Assembly: GCA_958496175.1 (NCBI GenBank)
Contig: OY292276.1
Coordinates: forward strand, 38,742,880 to 38,806,879
Origin: Sisyra terminalis
Lineage: Eukaryota; Arthropoda; Insecta; Neuroptera; Sisyridae
Length of the DNA: 64,000 bases
Direction of reading: 5' to 3'
Positions within the stretch are counted from its first letter, which is position 1; each line of letters opens with the position of its first letter. The position numbers and the translations under genes were made by a program. Positions 11,266-21,200 of the stretch are shown here, in pieces. The notes below the pieces were generated by a model. It worked only from the letters and a program-made list of their open reading frames with translations, did not search any database and had not been told where the DNA came from.

Positions 11266-11615
11266 TCCAATATGTTTCTCCATACATCTGGAGGTCCAGA
11301 AACCTCATCTCTTGGATTTTAATGATGATTTTCTTCGGAATGAGTTACTATCTCTTATAAGGGTGTTTTTGGGATAGCTGATTATATATATAAGATTCGT
11401 GAAATTCTTCAACGTACCTGTGGGTAAACCAAGACATCATCTTTAGGAGTTTTTTCTAAATTACTATCAAAAATTAAAAAAATACTCAGAAGAGATTTTT
11501 GAAGTTACTGATTACAAATATAAGGTTAATGCAAATTAAATTAAATACAAATATAAGTTTCTCCAGCGTCCCTTGAGAAAGACGTGGATGTCATCCTTCT
11601 TTTCCAATATAAACA
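11266..11615. repeat. Degenerate tandem repeat, period about 130-140 bp
   Basis: Three successive blocks share a diverged core: about 11266-11330, 11380-11450 and 11545-11605. Each has TTTCTCCA or TTCTTCAA, then a CGTACCTGTGG-like stretch, then AAACC..GACATCATC..T and a T-rich segment. The second and third blocks also share GATTAnAnATATAAGnTT upstream. The copies are too diverged to count exactly. The array lies directly upstream of the Jockey insertion site. It may be an old satellite or minisatellite fragment. Confidence 0.4.
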
Positions 11616-11715
11616 TTCATTAAGGAAGTATACGCTGAGAATAAATAAAATAGGCAAAACATATAAAATCTATATACGGTAATCCGTCCATAGATTATGC
11701 ATAATTTTCTGCATC

Positions 11716-11726
11716 AAACTATTATC
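11716..11726. repeat. Left copy of putative 11-bp target-site duplication
   Basis: AAACTATTATC here matches AAACTATTATC at 16623-16633, directly after the A tail of the Jockey element. Three of the As at the right copy merge with the tail, so eight bases are independent evidence. It sets the 5' end of the element at 11727. Confidence 0.5.
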
Positions 11727-12386
11727 GCAGGAAAGCCAACCATGAAATCAAAACAAGTTTCATAGAAATTTGCTCTTCATATTTTGGTGAAAAAAAACTC
11801 ATTTCCTTTTCAAAAAAAAAGATATCTTGTGTGTAAAAGTGTTTATTAGTGAAATGCGTACTTCTTGAATGAGTTGTAGAAAGAATTCTTTGAATGAGGT
11901 GCGAAAAACATCGAAAAAAAGTAGAATGTTATGTTCCCGGCAGTCACAAAAATTGCATAAGTGCGATTACGAGTGATAGTGTGTGTGCATATATATGTGT
12001 AATTAAATCTGAGTGGGTGCACAAAAATAATCACTGGAGAACGGACCAAAACAGGTAAAATTGTGCTCCCTAATTTTTCTTTATCTTGCTCTATTGAACG
12101 AATGTATTCGTGTGTATGTGAGCGAATGAACAATAATATAAATTACACAAACTTAAAAATTTATCGATATGTCAATCGAAAATAAATTTAAATCCATAAA
12201 AATAAAAACAGTGCAATTTGTAATAAGAATTATCAAGACAATATTACAACTGACTTTTAATAATTAATTACATTTATAAAATAAGATTACAATTATTAAT
12301 ATTAAGCTAGATTAAGTATAACTATAATTTTCTAACTACTAATTTAATTCCTAGTAAGTAAGGTAAAAAATAAAAATAAAAATAAA
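11727..12386 (+). promoter_or_regulatory. Jockey 5' UTR with expected internal promoter
   Basis: Non-coding leader upstream of ORF1. Jockey elements carry an internal RNA polymerase II promoter at their 5' end; that is family knowledge and no core element is proved here. The stretch from about 11940 (GGCAGTCACAAAAATTGC, then GTG-rich sequence) is the most promoter-like and could be the true transcription start. The last 200 bases are very AT-rich. The ORF1 start lies in AAATAAAATGG, a good insect initiation context. Confidence 0.5.
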
Positions 12387-13583
12387 ATGGAAAATATGGA
12401 AAACTCCAATATTGATTACGGCAATCAGTCTGAGTCGTCTGACGATGATAATGTATCCTGGCAAAGGAAAAAAGGTCGCAAAAGACTGAGTTCTGGAGGA
12501 AAAGACTCTCTCTCCAAAAAAATCCAACTCACGACAGTGAAAACAACCGAAACACGCAACCGATTCCAACCACTAGAAACGTTACCACAAGAAGAGACTG
12601 TGATGAAAAACAAGGAACCGCCTCCACCACCGATCCTCATCCCTGAAGTATCAGACCTGAAAGAACTGATGCAGGTCATAGAAAAGGTAATTCAAAGGAA
12701 GGATTACCAAATAAAAATCATACAGAATGACACTGCGAGACTAAGCTTCAAAACTCTTGAAAACCACAAAAAAATTTACGAGTTGCTAAAAACAAAGAAA
12801 GCGAAGTTTCATACCTACCAGCCTAAGAACCAAAAATCCTACCGAGTGGTTATTAAAAACTTGCACCACAGTACGGACCAAGATTCCATTATAGAGGAAA
12901 TTGAGGCACACGGCCATAGGGTGAGAAGTATTTGGAATGTAAAAAGTCGCTTGACGGGCTATCCCTTATCAACGTTCTTTTTGGATTTGGAACCGAGCAA
13001 AAACAACATCGAAATCTATGAAATAAGATCACTCCAAAACCAAATAGTGCTTATTGAACCGCCAATTCAAAAAAAAAACAACATCCCGCAATGCAAGAAA
13101 TGCCAAGCTTATTTTCACACACAAAGCTACTGCGAGCACGAACCACGATGTGTCAAGTGTGGGAAACAGCACAAAACAAATGCGTGTGAGCTGCCAAATA
13201 CAGAACCGGCAAAATGTCTACATTGCGGAGACGCCCACCCAGCTAGCTACAGAGGTTGCAAGGTATACCAGGAACTGATCAAGAAGCGATACCCAACTTC
13301 AAAACCCATCGCGAAACAAAATGGAGTGTTCACCAATGTTCCACATCAGAACAAAGAAAGTCCAAAAACTGGACCAAACATGAGCTATTCCCAAGCGCTG
13401 AGAAACTCAGGGAACCCTATGATTTACTCAAGTGTGGGCCAAGAACAGCAGGAGGTCAACCCAGAGATATCAAACTTCCAAAACGGATTTCAGAAACTGG
13501 AAGAAATATTAAAGAAACAAGCCGAGCAAATGACGACGCTAATCAACTTGCTGACACTTGTGCTCAACAAACTTGTAAACTAA
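12387..13583 (+). CDS. Jockey ORF1 protein (Gag-like RNA-binding nucleocapsid)
   Basis: 398 residues, intact. It binds the element RNA and forms the ribonucleoprotein used for target-primed reverse transcription. A basic, serine-rich N-terminus (about 25-60) precedes a proline run (78-83). Residues about 105-230 form an RRM-like fold and the PRE_C2HC-associated region, with YRVVIKNLH at 152-160. Three zinc knuckles follow: C-x2-C-x4-H-x4-C at 236-249, C-x2-C-x3-H-x4-C at 255-267, and C-x2-C-x3-H-x6-C at 277-291. The last 35 residues (366-398) are heptad-like with leucines and could be a coiled coil. The stop TAA shares its last A with the ORF2 ATG (TAATG). Confidence 0.93.
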   Translation: MENMENSNIDYGNQSESSDDDNVSWQRKKGRKRLSSGGKDSLSKKIQLTTVKTTETRNRFQPLETLPQEETVMKNKEPPPPPILIPEVSDLKELMQVIEKVIQRKDYQIKIIQNDTARLSFKTLENHKKIYELLKTKKAKFHTYQPKNQKSYRVVIKNLHHSTDQDSIIEEIEAHGHRVRSIWNVKSRLTGYPLSTFFLDLEPSKNNIEIYEIRSLQNQIVLIEPPIQKKNNIPQCKKCQAYFHTQSYCEHEPRCVKCGKQHKTNACELPNTEPAKCLHCGDAHPASYRGCKVYQELIKKRYPTSKPIAKQNGVFTNVPHQNKESPKTGPNMSYSQALRNSGNPMIYSSVGQEQQEVNPEISNFQNGFQKLEEILKKQAEQMTTLINLLTLVLNKLVN

Positions 13584-13945
13584 TGGCATCATACAAAATT
13601 GCAGAATGGAATGCAAACGGGTTAGCAAACCATATAAAAGAGGTGGAAATATTTTTAAACAATCACAACATCGATATCATGCTAGTCTCGGAAACACATT
13701 TTACCAATAAAAATTACATAAGAATACCTAATTACACTTATTATGACACACAACATCCTGATGGTAAGGCTCACGCAGGTTCAGCAATAATATTGAAAAA
13801 TACAATTAAACACCACGAAATTGACAAATATCAAACAGAACATATTCAAGCCACATCGATAAAAGTTGATGATCTGAATGGTGGATTGACAATCTCAGCA
13901 GTCTATTGCCCCCCCAAGACACAACCTAAAAATGCAACACTTTAA
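13583..13945 (+). CDS. Jockey ORF2, N-terminal endonuclease part, up to a frameshift
   Basis: It starts at the ATG overlapping the ORF1 stop (TAATG), which suggests translation by termination-reinitiation, as described for UAAUG in the R1-clade LINE SART1. The first 120 residues are the start of the APE-like endonuclease that nicks target DNA. WNANG (9-13) supplies the catalytic asparagine and SETHF (37-41) the catalytic glutamate. The frame reaches the family motif VYCPP and then runs into a stop after about 13 unrelated residues. The break is at a seven-C run (13909-13915). With six Cs the reading would pass in phase into the next frame, so a single added C explains it. Confidence 0.9.
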   Translation: MASYKIAEWNANGLANHIKEVEIFLNNHNIDIMLVSETHFTNKNYIRIPNYTYYDTQHPDGKAHAGSAIILKNTIKHHEIDKYQTEHIQATSIKVDDLNGGLTISAVYCPPKTQPKNATL

Positions 13946-16271
13946 GGACTACTTCAATACATTGGGGAACCGATTCATAGCTGGGGGTGACTATAATTCA
14001 AAACATACCTTCTGGGGCTCCCGACTAATTACGCCTAAAGGACGAGAACTATACAAGACTGCTATGAAAAGTCGGTTGGAAATATTTACGACTGGAGAAC
14101 CAACGTATTGGCCAACGGATAACAAAAAACTGCCAGATCTAATCGATTTTTTTGTAGCCAAAGGAATATCCCAAAACGCTATAAAAATGGAATCAAACCT
14201 GGACCTTGATTCGGACCACACACCAATAATAATTACAATCAATGCGAGGTTGGACACTTGTACACATGAAATATTGTATAATACTCGAACTGATTGGGAT
14301 CTTTTTAGGATATACATAAATAACAACCTAAACCTGAATGTGCCGCTTAAAACTAAAGACAATATTGAGGATGCGCTGGAACAGTTCAACACAGCAGTAC
14401 ACACAGCCTGTTACAAAGCAACGCCAATAAAACCTCCAAAGGCAAGAAACATGCAGTGTCCATTGGAAATAATGGCACTAATCCGGGAAAAACGAAAACT
14501 AAGACGTGAATGGCAAAAAAACAGACATCCACAAAACAAAAGAAACTACAATATCGCTACAAGAATATTAAGAGAGAGAATCAGGAGTTTCAAACAGGAA
14601 AGCTTCAAAAACTATTTACAAGGCCTAACCCCATCCCGAAATTCCGATTATTCACTGTGGAAAGCCACCAAAGGAATTAAAAAGCCAACTGAACAGAATT
14701 ATCCAGTGCGAAAGCCTGACAGCACCTGGGCAAGAAACGATGCTGAAAAAGCTGAATGTTTCGCGATACATTTAGAAAAAGTTTTCTCCCCCCATGACAT
14801 TCCATCGTACAACGATGAACATACAAGAACGATCATGGAGGAAATCACAAACACACAGAGTAATGTTGGAATAATCAAATATACGTCACCTAAAGAAGTG
14901 AACTCCATTTTGCAAGCCTTAAAATCAGGTAAAGCCCCAGGTTATGATTCGATAACAGGGAAGATATTAAAAGAACTACCGAGAAAAGGAATTGTTTATC
15001 TAACCCACATTTTCAATGCCGTTAATAGAACAGCTCAGGTCCCAGGGCAATGGAAGATAGCGTTGGTTATTATGATCCTGAAACCCGGGAAACCTCCCCA
15101 AGAGGTTGGTTCATACCGACCAATAAGTCTGCTTCCAATTTTAAGCAAAGTATATGAAAAATTACTTCTTAAAAGAATACACCCAATAATACAAGACAAA
15201 AAAATCCTACCAGATCACCAATTTGGCTTTAGAAATGGTCACTCAACACTAGAGCAAATTCATAGAATCGTTGAAACTATTCGCTATGCCCAGGAAAGAA
15301 AACAATACTGTTCTGCGGCTTTTCTAGATGTGGCGCAGGCATTTGATAAGGTGTGGCATCCCGGACTGTTGTACAAAATCAAAAAACAACTTCCTGAATA
15401 TTTCAACATAATCTCGTCCTACTTGGAAAACCGCACCTTCCAAGTCAAACATAAATCGGAAGTAACTACTCCCAGGAAAGTAACAGCCGGGGTGCCCCAA
15501 GGTAGCGTACTGGGACCTCTGTTGTATTCCCTTTACACAGCCGATATGCCAAATACAACAGATGCATTAGTGGCAACATTTGCTGATGACACAGCCATCG
15601 TAACCGCAGCAGATGAACCCAATGAAGCTTCGTTAAAGCTCCAAAATAACCTGGACAAAGTAGAAAAATGGGCAAAAAAGTGGAAAATAAAAATAAACAA
15701 CGCAAAATCTACACATATAACGTTTACACTGCGCAGAAATATATGTCCCCCGGTTACAATGGAAGGCACAGAACTACCGCAAAAGAGCACGGTAAAATAT
15801 CTTGGAATGCACTTAGATCAAAAACTTACATGGGCTGTGCAAATCAAAAAAGCTCGAGAACACTTAAATAAAAAATACAAAAAAATGTACTGGCTTATGG
15901 CGTCTAATGCACCATTATCAATAGAAAATAAACTTCTTCTGTACAAAGTCATCCTCAAGCCCATATGGACATATGGAATACAGTTGTGGGGTACTGCATC
16001 CAACTCCAACATTGAAATCCTACAAAGATTTCAATCAAGGACCCTACGACAAATAATCGGTGCTCCATGGTACGTTAACAATAAAAAAATACATGAAGAT
16101 ACAGAAACGCCATCTGTAAAGGAGGAAATTCAAAGGTTTAGCAAAAAATACCTGACAAAACTAGACGAGCATTCCAACCATCTCGCCATAAACTTATTGG
16201 ACAACAGTGAGATGATAAGAAGGTTACAAAAATGGAATGTAATAGATTTGCCTGATAGATTTTGTAACTAA
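13932..16271 (+). CDS. Jockey ORF2, main part: endonuclease C-half and reverse transcriptase
   Basis: 779 residues from an internal ATG; the true protein continues from the preceding frame, and homologous reading extends back to about 13911. Endonuclease motifs: GGDYNSKH (18-25) and SDHTPI (94-99). RT motifs: KAPGYDS (334-340), YRPISLLPILSKVYEKLL (395-412), FLDVAQAFDKVWH (464-476), GVPQGSVLGP (520-529) and catalytic FADD (550-553). GMHLD (625-629) and the Jockey C-terminus with WTYGIQLWG (679-687) and APWYV (711-715) follow. No RNase H domain, as expected for Jockey. It makes cDNA at the nicked target. All catalytic residues are present; only the upstream frameshift disables the full product. 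Confidence 0.93.
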   Translation: MQHFKDYFNTLGNRFIAGGDYNSKHTFWGSRLITPKGRELYKTAMKSRLEIFTTGEPTYWPTDNKKLPDLIDFFVAKGISQNAIKMESNLDLDSDHTPIIITINARLDTCTHEILYNTRTDWDLFRIYINNNLNLNVPLKTKDNIEDALEQFNTAVHTACYKATPIKPPKARNMQCPLEIMALIREKRKLRREWQKNRHPQNKRNYNIATRILRERIRSFKQESFKNYLQGLTPSRNSDYSLWKATKGIKKPTEQNYPVRKPDSTWARNDAEKAECFAIHLEKVFSPHDIPSYNDEHTRTIMEEITNTQSNVGIIKYTSPKEVNSILQALKSGKAPGYDSITGKILKELPRKGIVYLTHIFNAVNRTAQVPGQWKIALVIMILKPGKPPQEVGSYRPISLLPILSKVYEKLLLKRIHPIIQDKKILPDHQFGFRNGHSTLEQIHRIVETIRYAQERKQYCSAAFLDVAQAFDKVWHPGLLYKIKKQLPEYFNIISSYLENRTFQVKHKSEVTTPRKVTAGVPQGSVLGPLLYSLYTADMPNTTDALVATFADDTAIVTAADEPNEASLKLQNNLDKVEKWAKKWKIKINNAKSTHITFTLRRNICPPVTMEGTELPQKSTVKYLGMHLDQKLTWAVQIKKAREHLNKKYKKMYWLMASNAPLSIENKLLLYKVILKPIWTYGIQLWGTASNSNIEILQRFQSRTLRQIIGAPWYVNNKKIHEDTETPSVKEEIQRFSKKYLTKLDEHSNHLAINLLDNSEMIRRLQKWNVIDLPDRFCN

Positions 16272-16622
16272 ACATATATTCTATTAATTATTTATTGCCA
16301 AATTATTATTTTATTATGTAGCTTATTTTTATATATTACTTATATATTAATGTTTTACATTATTTTTTGCATTGATATTGTTATTATAGACTATTATTGT
16401 TATTCTTATTGTTCCTGTTGATTGTTTTTATGATTGTTGCTATTGCTATAAGAATTACTATTATTGTTATTGTTGCTATTGATTGTCAAAAATTTTGTAC
16501 TTATACAGCACTAATCTACTGGGACTAGTGCTTACATGTGATTGTCTATGGATTGAATGCACTTATTGCAACCCTATGCAGATTGTGCAATTTATTTGAA
16601 AATAAAAAAAAAAAAAAAAAAA
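16272..16622 (+). other. Jockey 3' UTR, hairpin and poly(A) tail
   Basis: After the ORF2 stop comes a T/A-rich UTR with imperfect ATTGTT/ATTGTTGCT triplet-like repeats (about 16375-16485), similar in style to other Jockey 3' UTRs. A short hairpin follows: AGCACTA (16507-16513) pairs with TAGTGCT (16526-16532) around a 12-base loop. This could be a template-recognition structure; that is inference. An AATAAA signal leads directly into a run of 22 As ending at 16625, of which the last three may belong to the target duplication. Confidence 0.75.
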
Positions 16623-16633
16623 AAACTATTATC

Positions 16634-17889
16634 AATACATTACAATATACGATTAAATTTTCAAAAAGAATTGGCAACAGACTTTGTTCGGTAACGCAGC
16701 TGTTGAATTTCGGAAAGATTGAACTGTTACCCATAAGTATAATAATCATGGGTGTTAAAAGAAAAGATAAAAGCATTAATACGATTTCTGTAAGAAAAAT
16801 TGACAAAAAATAACATGACTAAGCACTGACTAAACTACACATAGATCTGGTAAAACAAAGTCTACATTTAGAAGATATACGGATATCGAAAAAAAGCAAG
16901 TAACCGGAAATCCAAACGAATTGAATACAACATTATAAGATTTTTCCTGTTCTGTTTAGTCATATAATTTGATGTGTCACATTCTCATAAAATATTTCGC
17001 CTCGGATGATGCAAAAGAAAAATTGGAAGAATCAAAGAAAAAAGGAAGATAAAGGAATAATGTAAATGACGTCCTCACCTTACCTAATTTAAGAGGCAGT
17101 CAATACTTTGGAAGGAAAAGTTTAACTGCCCAGAAAATTAAATCTAAGATAAGGCAGACAAAAAAAAACAAGGCATTACTTTCCTTTTTGAAGCAAATAT
17201 TTAATTCGATACATAGTTAATTTAATTAAAATTTTTAGATTTTTTCTCATTAATACGAAATTCTATTTTTGGTGTATAGTTTATACTTTAACATTCAATA
17301 AGTAAGATAAAAATGAAAATGAAGAAGCCCAGAAGTCATAGGGAAAAACTAGAAAAACATTCTATATAATAATAACAATGGGTTTCTTAGAAAACAACAA
17401 AAAAGTACAATACTAATGTGCGATAACTTGAATATGAATTAAAAATTTTATATTGATTGAAGTAGCAAAACTCAATAATAATAACCGTAGCAAATACTAA
17501 GAATTTTTCTTGACACATCTTATGAAAAATATAAGAGTATCTTGCAATTATTGTTGGGGGGGGCAAATTATGCAAACATTTCTGTATGAAATACTAAATT
17601 TATAATTTAGTACAGACCAATATAAATTGCAAATTAACTACGGTGGAAGTTCCAACACTTGAATGCACTGATGGTTGAGGAAGGAATTATAATTTAACTA
17701 AAACAAAATGATTTTGTAAATTTAGTAGACATTTAAAATTAACATTTATTGTTTTAGCTATACTTAGGTCCAATTTACATAGTGTAAATTTCAAAAATTT
17801 GGGATAAGCCGAAAATAAGTTGAAGATAGTAAGAAGAATATAATCATCATAGATGGAAAATGTATTAAAATTCCAAAAATTTTGATAAT
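16634..17889. other. AT-rich flank downstream of the Jockey insertion
   Basis: No gene or element was recognised on either strand. The open frame 16538-16813 spans the A tail and flank and is not a gene. A run of eight Gs at about 17555 is the only unusual base-composition feature. Confidence 0.5.
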
Positions 17890-18290
17890 TCAGTTAGATT
17901 TTAAAAAAGAAAAGAAAATCAAGCGGCAAATGTCTCACTACTTCTTCTTTTTCACCGTTCTGGTGGCCTTTCCTCAGAGTTCCTCTGTACTGCGTCCAAA
18001 AAGAACTATTGCACTCCAGGTTTGATACTAGCGACAATTTTAGCAAACAGCCAAATGGATCTTTCTGTATATTTCCCAACTCCTGTCCAGATGACCCAAA
18101 AGAGCTGAAACGACTTTGAGTCGTGGGAGGCAGTTTCCTTTCCCCCGGTGCATTTCTTGTATGCACTTGACTCATTATTGACTTCTATATTAAGGAGATG
18201 GTTTCTCAAATTGCAGTACCCTGTTAAAAGACCAACCAGCATTTTGATATCTTTTCTTTCTAGGTTGAGAAGTCGTTTATTATGGTCTTC
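17890..18290 (-). pseudogene. LINE ORF2 C-terminal tail relic (post-RNase H zinc-knuckle region)
   Basis: On the minus strand it reads KRLLNLERKDIKMLVGLLTG, then YCNLRNHLLNI, then a degraded CxxC with ETASH. This is the LLTGHCxLxxHL...CxxC..EETxxH signature at the end of many insect LINE ORF2 proteins. The first cysteine is replaced by tyrosine. A frame change then leads to SRFSSFGSSGQELGNIQKDP and CLLKLSL, fitting the closing segment. Two frames are needed, so it is dead. It belongs to a different LINE family from the 7740-8640 relic. The RT portion upstream (toward 18540) is not recognisable. Confidence 0.6.
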
Positions 18291-21200
18291 AAAAATTCCT
18301 TTACCATAACCTTTATCAAAACCAGAATTTATTTGCGGATTTTATTTGCTCGTTTTAATTTCATTCGAATATTCGATTTTGTATTGTTTACATCGGCACA
18401 CAAGCTTATCATTAAAAAATATAGTTTTTATTCTACTTTTCTATTGCTTTTTTTTGCAACGATAAACAAAAATTTCAACAAAAACAGTTTCACCAACCTA
18501 TTAACATTGTCTCGCTGCTTGTTCATCGAAATATGATAGAATACATCTACAATAAACCGTAGTAGTAGATTACATTTTCCATCAAACTTTAGTATATGTA
18601 ATCACAATCTTCAAAAGCTTTGAAACACTTTTAAGTTTGTTTTGAAAAATCCGTATGTTGAAGGTGAAAATTATAATTAAAATAAACAAGAACCTGTAGA
18701 AGCCTTAATATTGTTCATGCACAATAATGTGTAACAGTATACTTCTTGCAACTACTTTTTTACAAAAAATAAATTTATAAAGAACAGGCAAACTATATTA
18801 TGTTTAACTTTTTGTTTATATACATAAGGTTAGATAAACTCATTTTATAATAGTTGGCAGCAAAGAGGTGCGGTGTATCTTATTTTTAATATCATTATTT
18901 ATTTTCTTCCTTATATTCTGCTCAAAACTACGCTTATCAAATGAAATTCCGAATCAAATTAGTTTATGGTTTTTCACAAAGAAGATAATGTGAAAATATA
19001 TTAAGCGAAGGTGTGATGTGTTTTGTTACTAAAGATTGTAATATGTTGATGCTGAGTATAGGCAACTATTCAAACTTTTGTTAGTCATGTATTTTATAAG
19101 TAGATACAAATTATAATCTTTGGGTATAAAAATTCATTTATATTAGGGATGAAATTAGGTATTATATTAGGATATTCAGTTGGCTAATTAGAGTTTTGCA
19201 GTTGTTTAAAATGAGTTTTGAAAATAAATTGAAATTATTTTTGAAAATGGTTAATAAATTTAAAAATTTCCCAAATAACCGAACACGTTTTACCATTAGC
19301 ATTAAGTGTTGAATTGCAAAAGCGAATCGCTGACTTCAAGTTGAAATGGTTTAAAAAGTTTGTAGAGATATTATTACGAGAATGGGGAAGATGCTAAGGT
19401 AAACGTTTCTGAAAGGGATGTTTTACGTAGATATTTATTTTTAAGGGATGATTATAATGCGTCGTTGTGTCTTTCAGTTTTTAACTATTCAAAGTTTTAT
19501 AATGTCGTTTTTGTTGTTGGTTAAATTTTATGGCCGGTCTTATTTCAAAGTGGGATTCAACGTTGACATAAATGTCATAGAGGGATGAAATATTTCGTCT
19601 TTGTGTTTGCTAGTGAGAGATGATGCGATGAAGTGATTTGAGGATAAAGTCACGGGGTTCTTGAATATATGGGGAGATGGATTCCCCGAGTTGTACGATC
19701 ACCATTCGGTATGTCGTGTTTGCTTAGCTCCAAATAAAATTTAATGTTTATGTCTTTTGGCAATTACGGTCGTTTATTTGGGGAACTTAGATAACAAAGT
19801 AGCGAGCAAGAGCCTTTGCGGAAGACGATTTTTATATTGGCGTGTAAACGCTTTGTATTCCAGTTAAATTTATCGAGTTTTAAATTTTATAGTGCACCTA
19901 TTTCCGAATAATATTCCTCACAATTTTAATCAACGAGATTCTCCGTATATACAATCTTAAATTGCCTCGCCCTCAAATAATCCCATCCTCAAAGCTGGCT
20001 TTAACTCGTTAAGTAAATTTTTGAGAAATTTCTTCATAATTTTCGAGAGCATATTTTATTTCTCCCTTCTGTTGAAACATGATATTCCAAGGGTGAAAAT
20101 TTCACATCAATAATATTGCTATTCCTATGTTAAACCATATCATATTTAATAGTAATTGAATTTAATATTATAGTTGATTTGGAATATTGGCCAACAAGGA
20201 TTTAAAATGATGAATTTAAGAATATCTGTGTAGTGGGGACATATTCCATCAATTGAACCTCGGAAGGCGAATGAATAATAAAATTAAATCTAACGGTTAA
20301 ATATTGCAATATTCGTATGCGTTATATATTGTATTTAAGTTTTAAGAGAATTCTTCAATTATCGTATATTGTCATATATGTGTCAAAAAGGATTAGGATA
20401 ATGACGTCATAGGAATATTCAATTAAATTATACTGGGTTTTATGGATGCAATTGTGCACCTGATCCTGTAACAAAGGATTAGATTTTATTGAATATTTAA
20501 CAGCAATAATAATGTTAACTATTATGCTAAATCAAAATTATAAAGTCCAAGATTTAAAATTAAAAAAAAATGATGTTGACACCCTACCCTGTATTTGGAT
20601 TCACATTTTCGCTGCACTTTATTATAAACATTTAATTTAACAAATATGATTCACCAATTTTTTATTTCAATAGCGTCTAGGGCTATAAGCATGTTGAATT
20701 AGTCCCAGAAAGATATTTAAAGGATATTATAGAATTGTGCTGGTACTATCTAAGACCCTAAGAAATTCAGATTTCCTTCTCAATTATTTTTTGAGAAAAA
20801 AATATATACGTAAGAAATAGAATTAGAATTGACTATACTGTTTGATCTAAAACTTTATACAATTTAGGGGATGAATATGAATTTTTATATAATAGTAACT
20901 GTGTAGCTTGATGAGTTTTATAAAAAAAAATATTTTTTTTAAAGAAAATAATTGATTTAACGATGGAACAATTTCATTAAGCTCTAAACTTTTTTTTTGT
21001 ATTCTATACTTTATAAAATATAATGTCTGATTTTTTAAAAGAGTACTACTTGGGGAAAAAAATTAAGTAACAGCCACGTTCAATGCTTAATTTCAATTGC
21101 TTTTGTTCAACCTTAATATGTAAAAACATATGGCATTGACTCTGTTAGTTAAATTTTCTGAATTTCAGAAATAAAACCAAATGAACAACTTTAAACTTCG

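Larger units (their letters stand above)
11727..16622 (+). mobile_element. Nearly full-length Jockey-clade non-LTR retrotransposon
   Basis: About 4.9 kb, the usual size for Jockey elements: 5' UTR (11727-12386), ORF1 (12387-13583), ORF2 (13583-16271, one frameshift), 3' UTR, A tail. Clade evidence: ORF1 has three CCHC-type knuckles with Jockey spacing. ORF2 has an apurinic-type endonuclease followed by RT with FADD. It ends in the Jockey-style C-terminus (WTYGIQLWGTASNSNIEILQ, then RFQS...APWYV) without RNase H. Both ORFs are otherwise open, so the insertion is young compared with the other relics in the window. The 5' boundary rests on a short duplication; an alternative start near 11943 (CAGTCACAAAAATTGC) cannot be excluded. 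Confidence 0.9.

Noticed and set aside
13900..13945. Programmed ribosomal frameshift in ORF2
   Set aside because: Jockey ORF2 is normally one frame, and a single extra C in a homopolymer explains the break more simply than recoding.
13991..15871. Open frames inside the Jockey ORF2, mostly on the minus strand
   Set aside because: They are shadows of the reverse-transcriptase coding frame.
19690..19740. Zinc-finger-like VCRVCLAPN phrase near 19710-19735
   Set aside because: Isolated CxxC in a short frame with no second cysteine pair.
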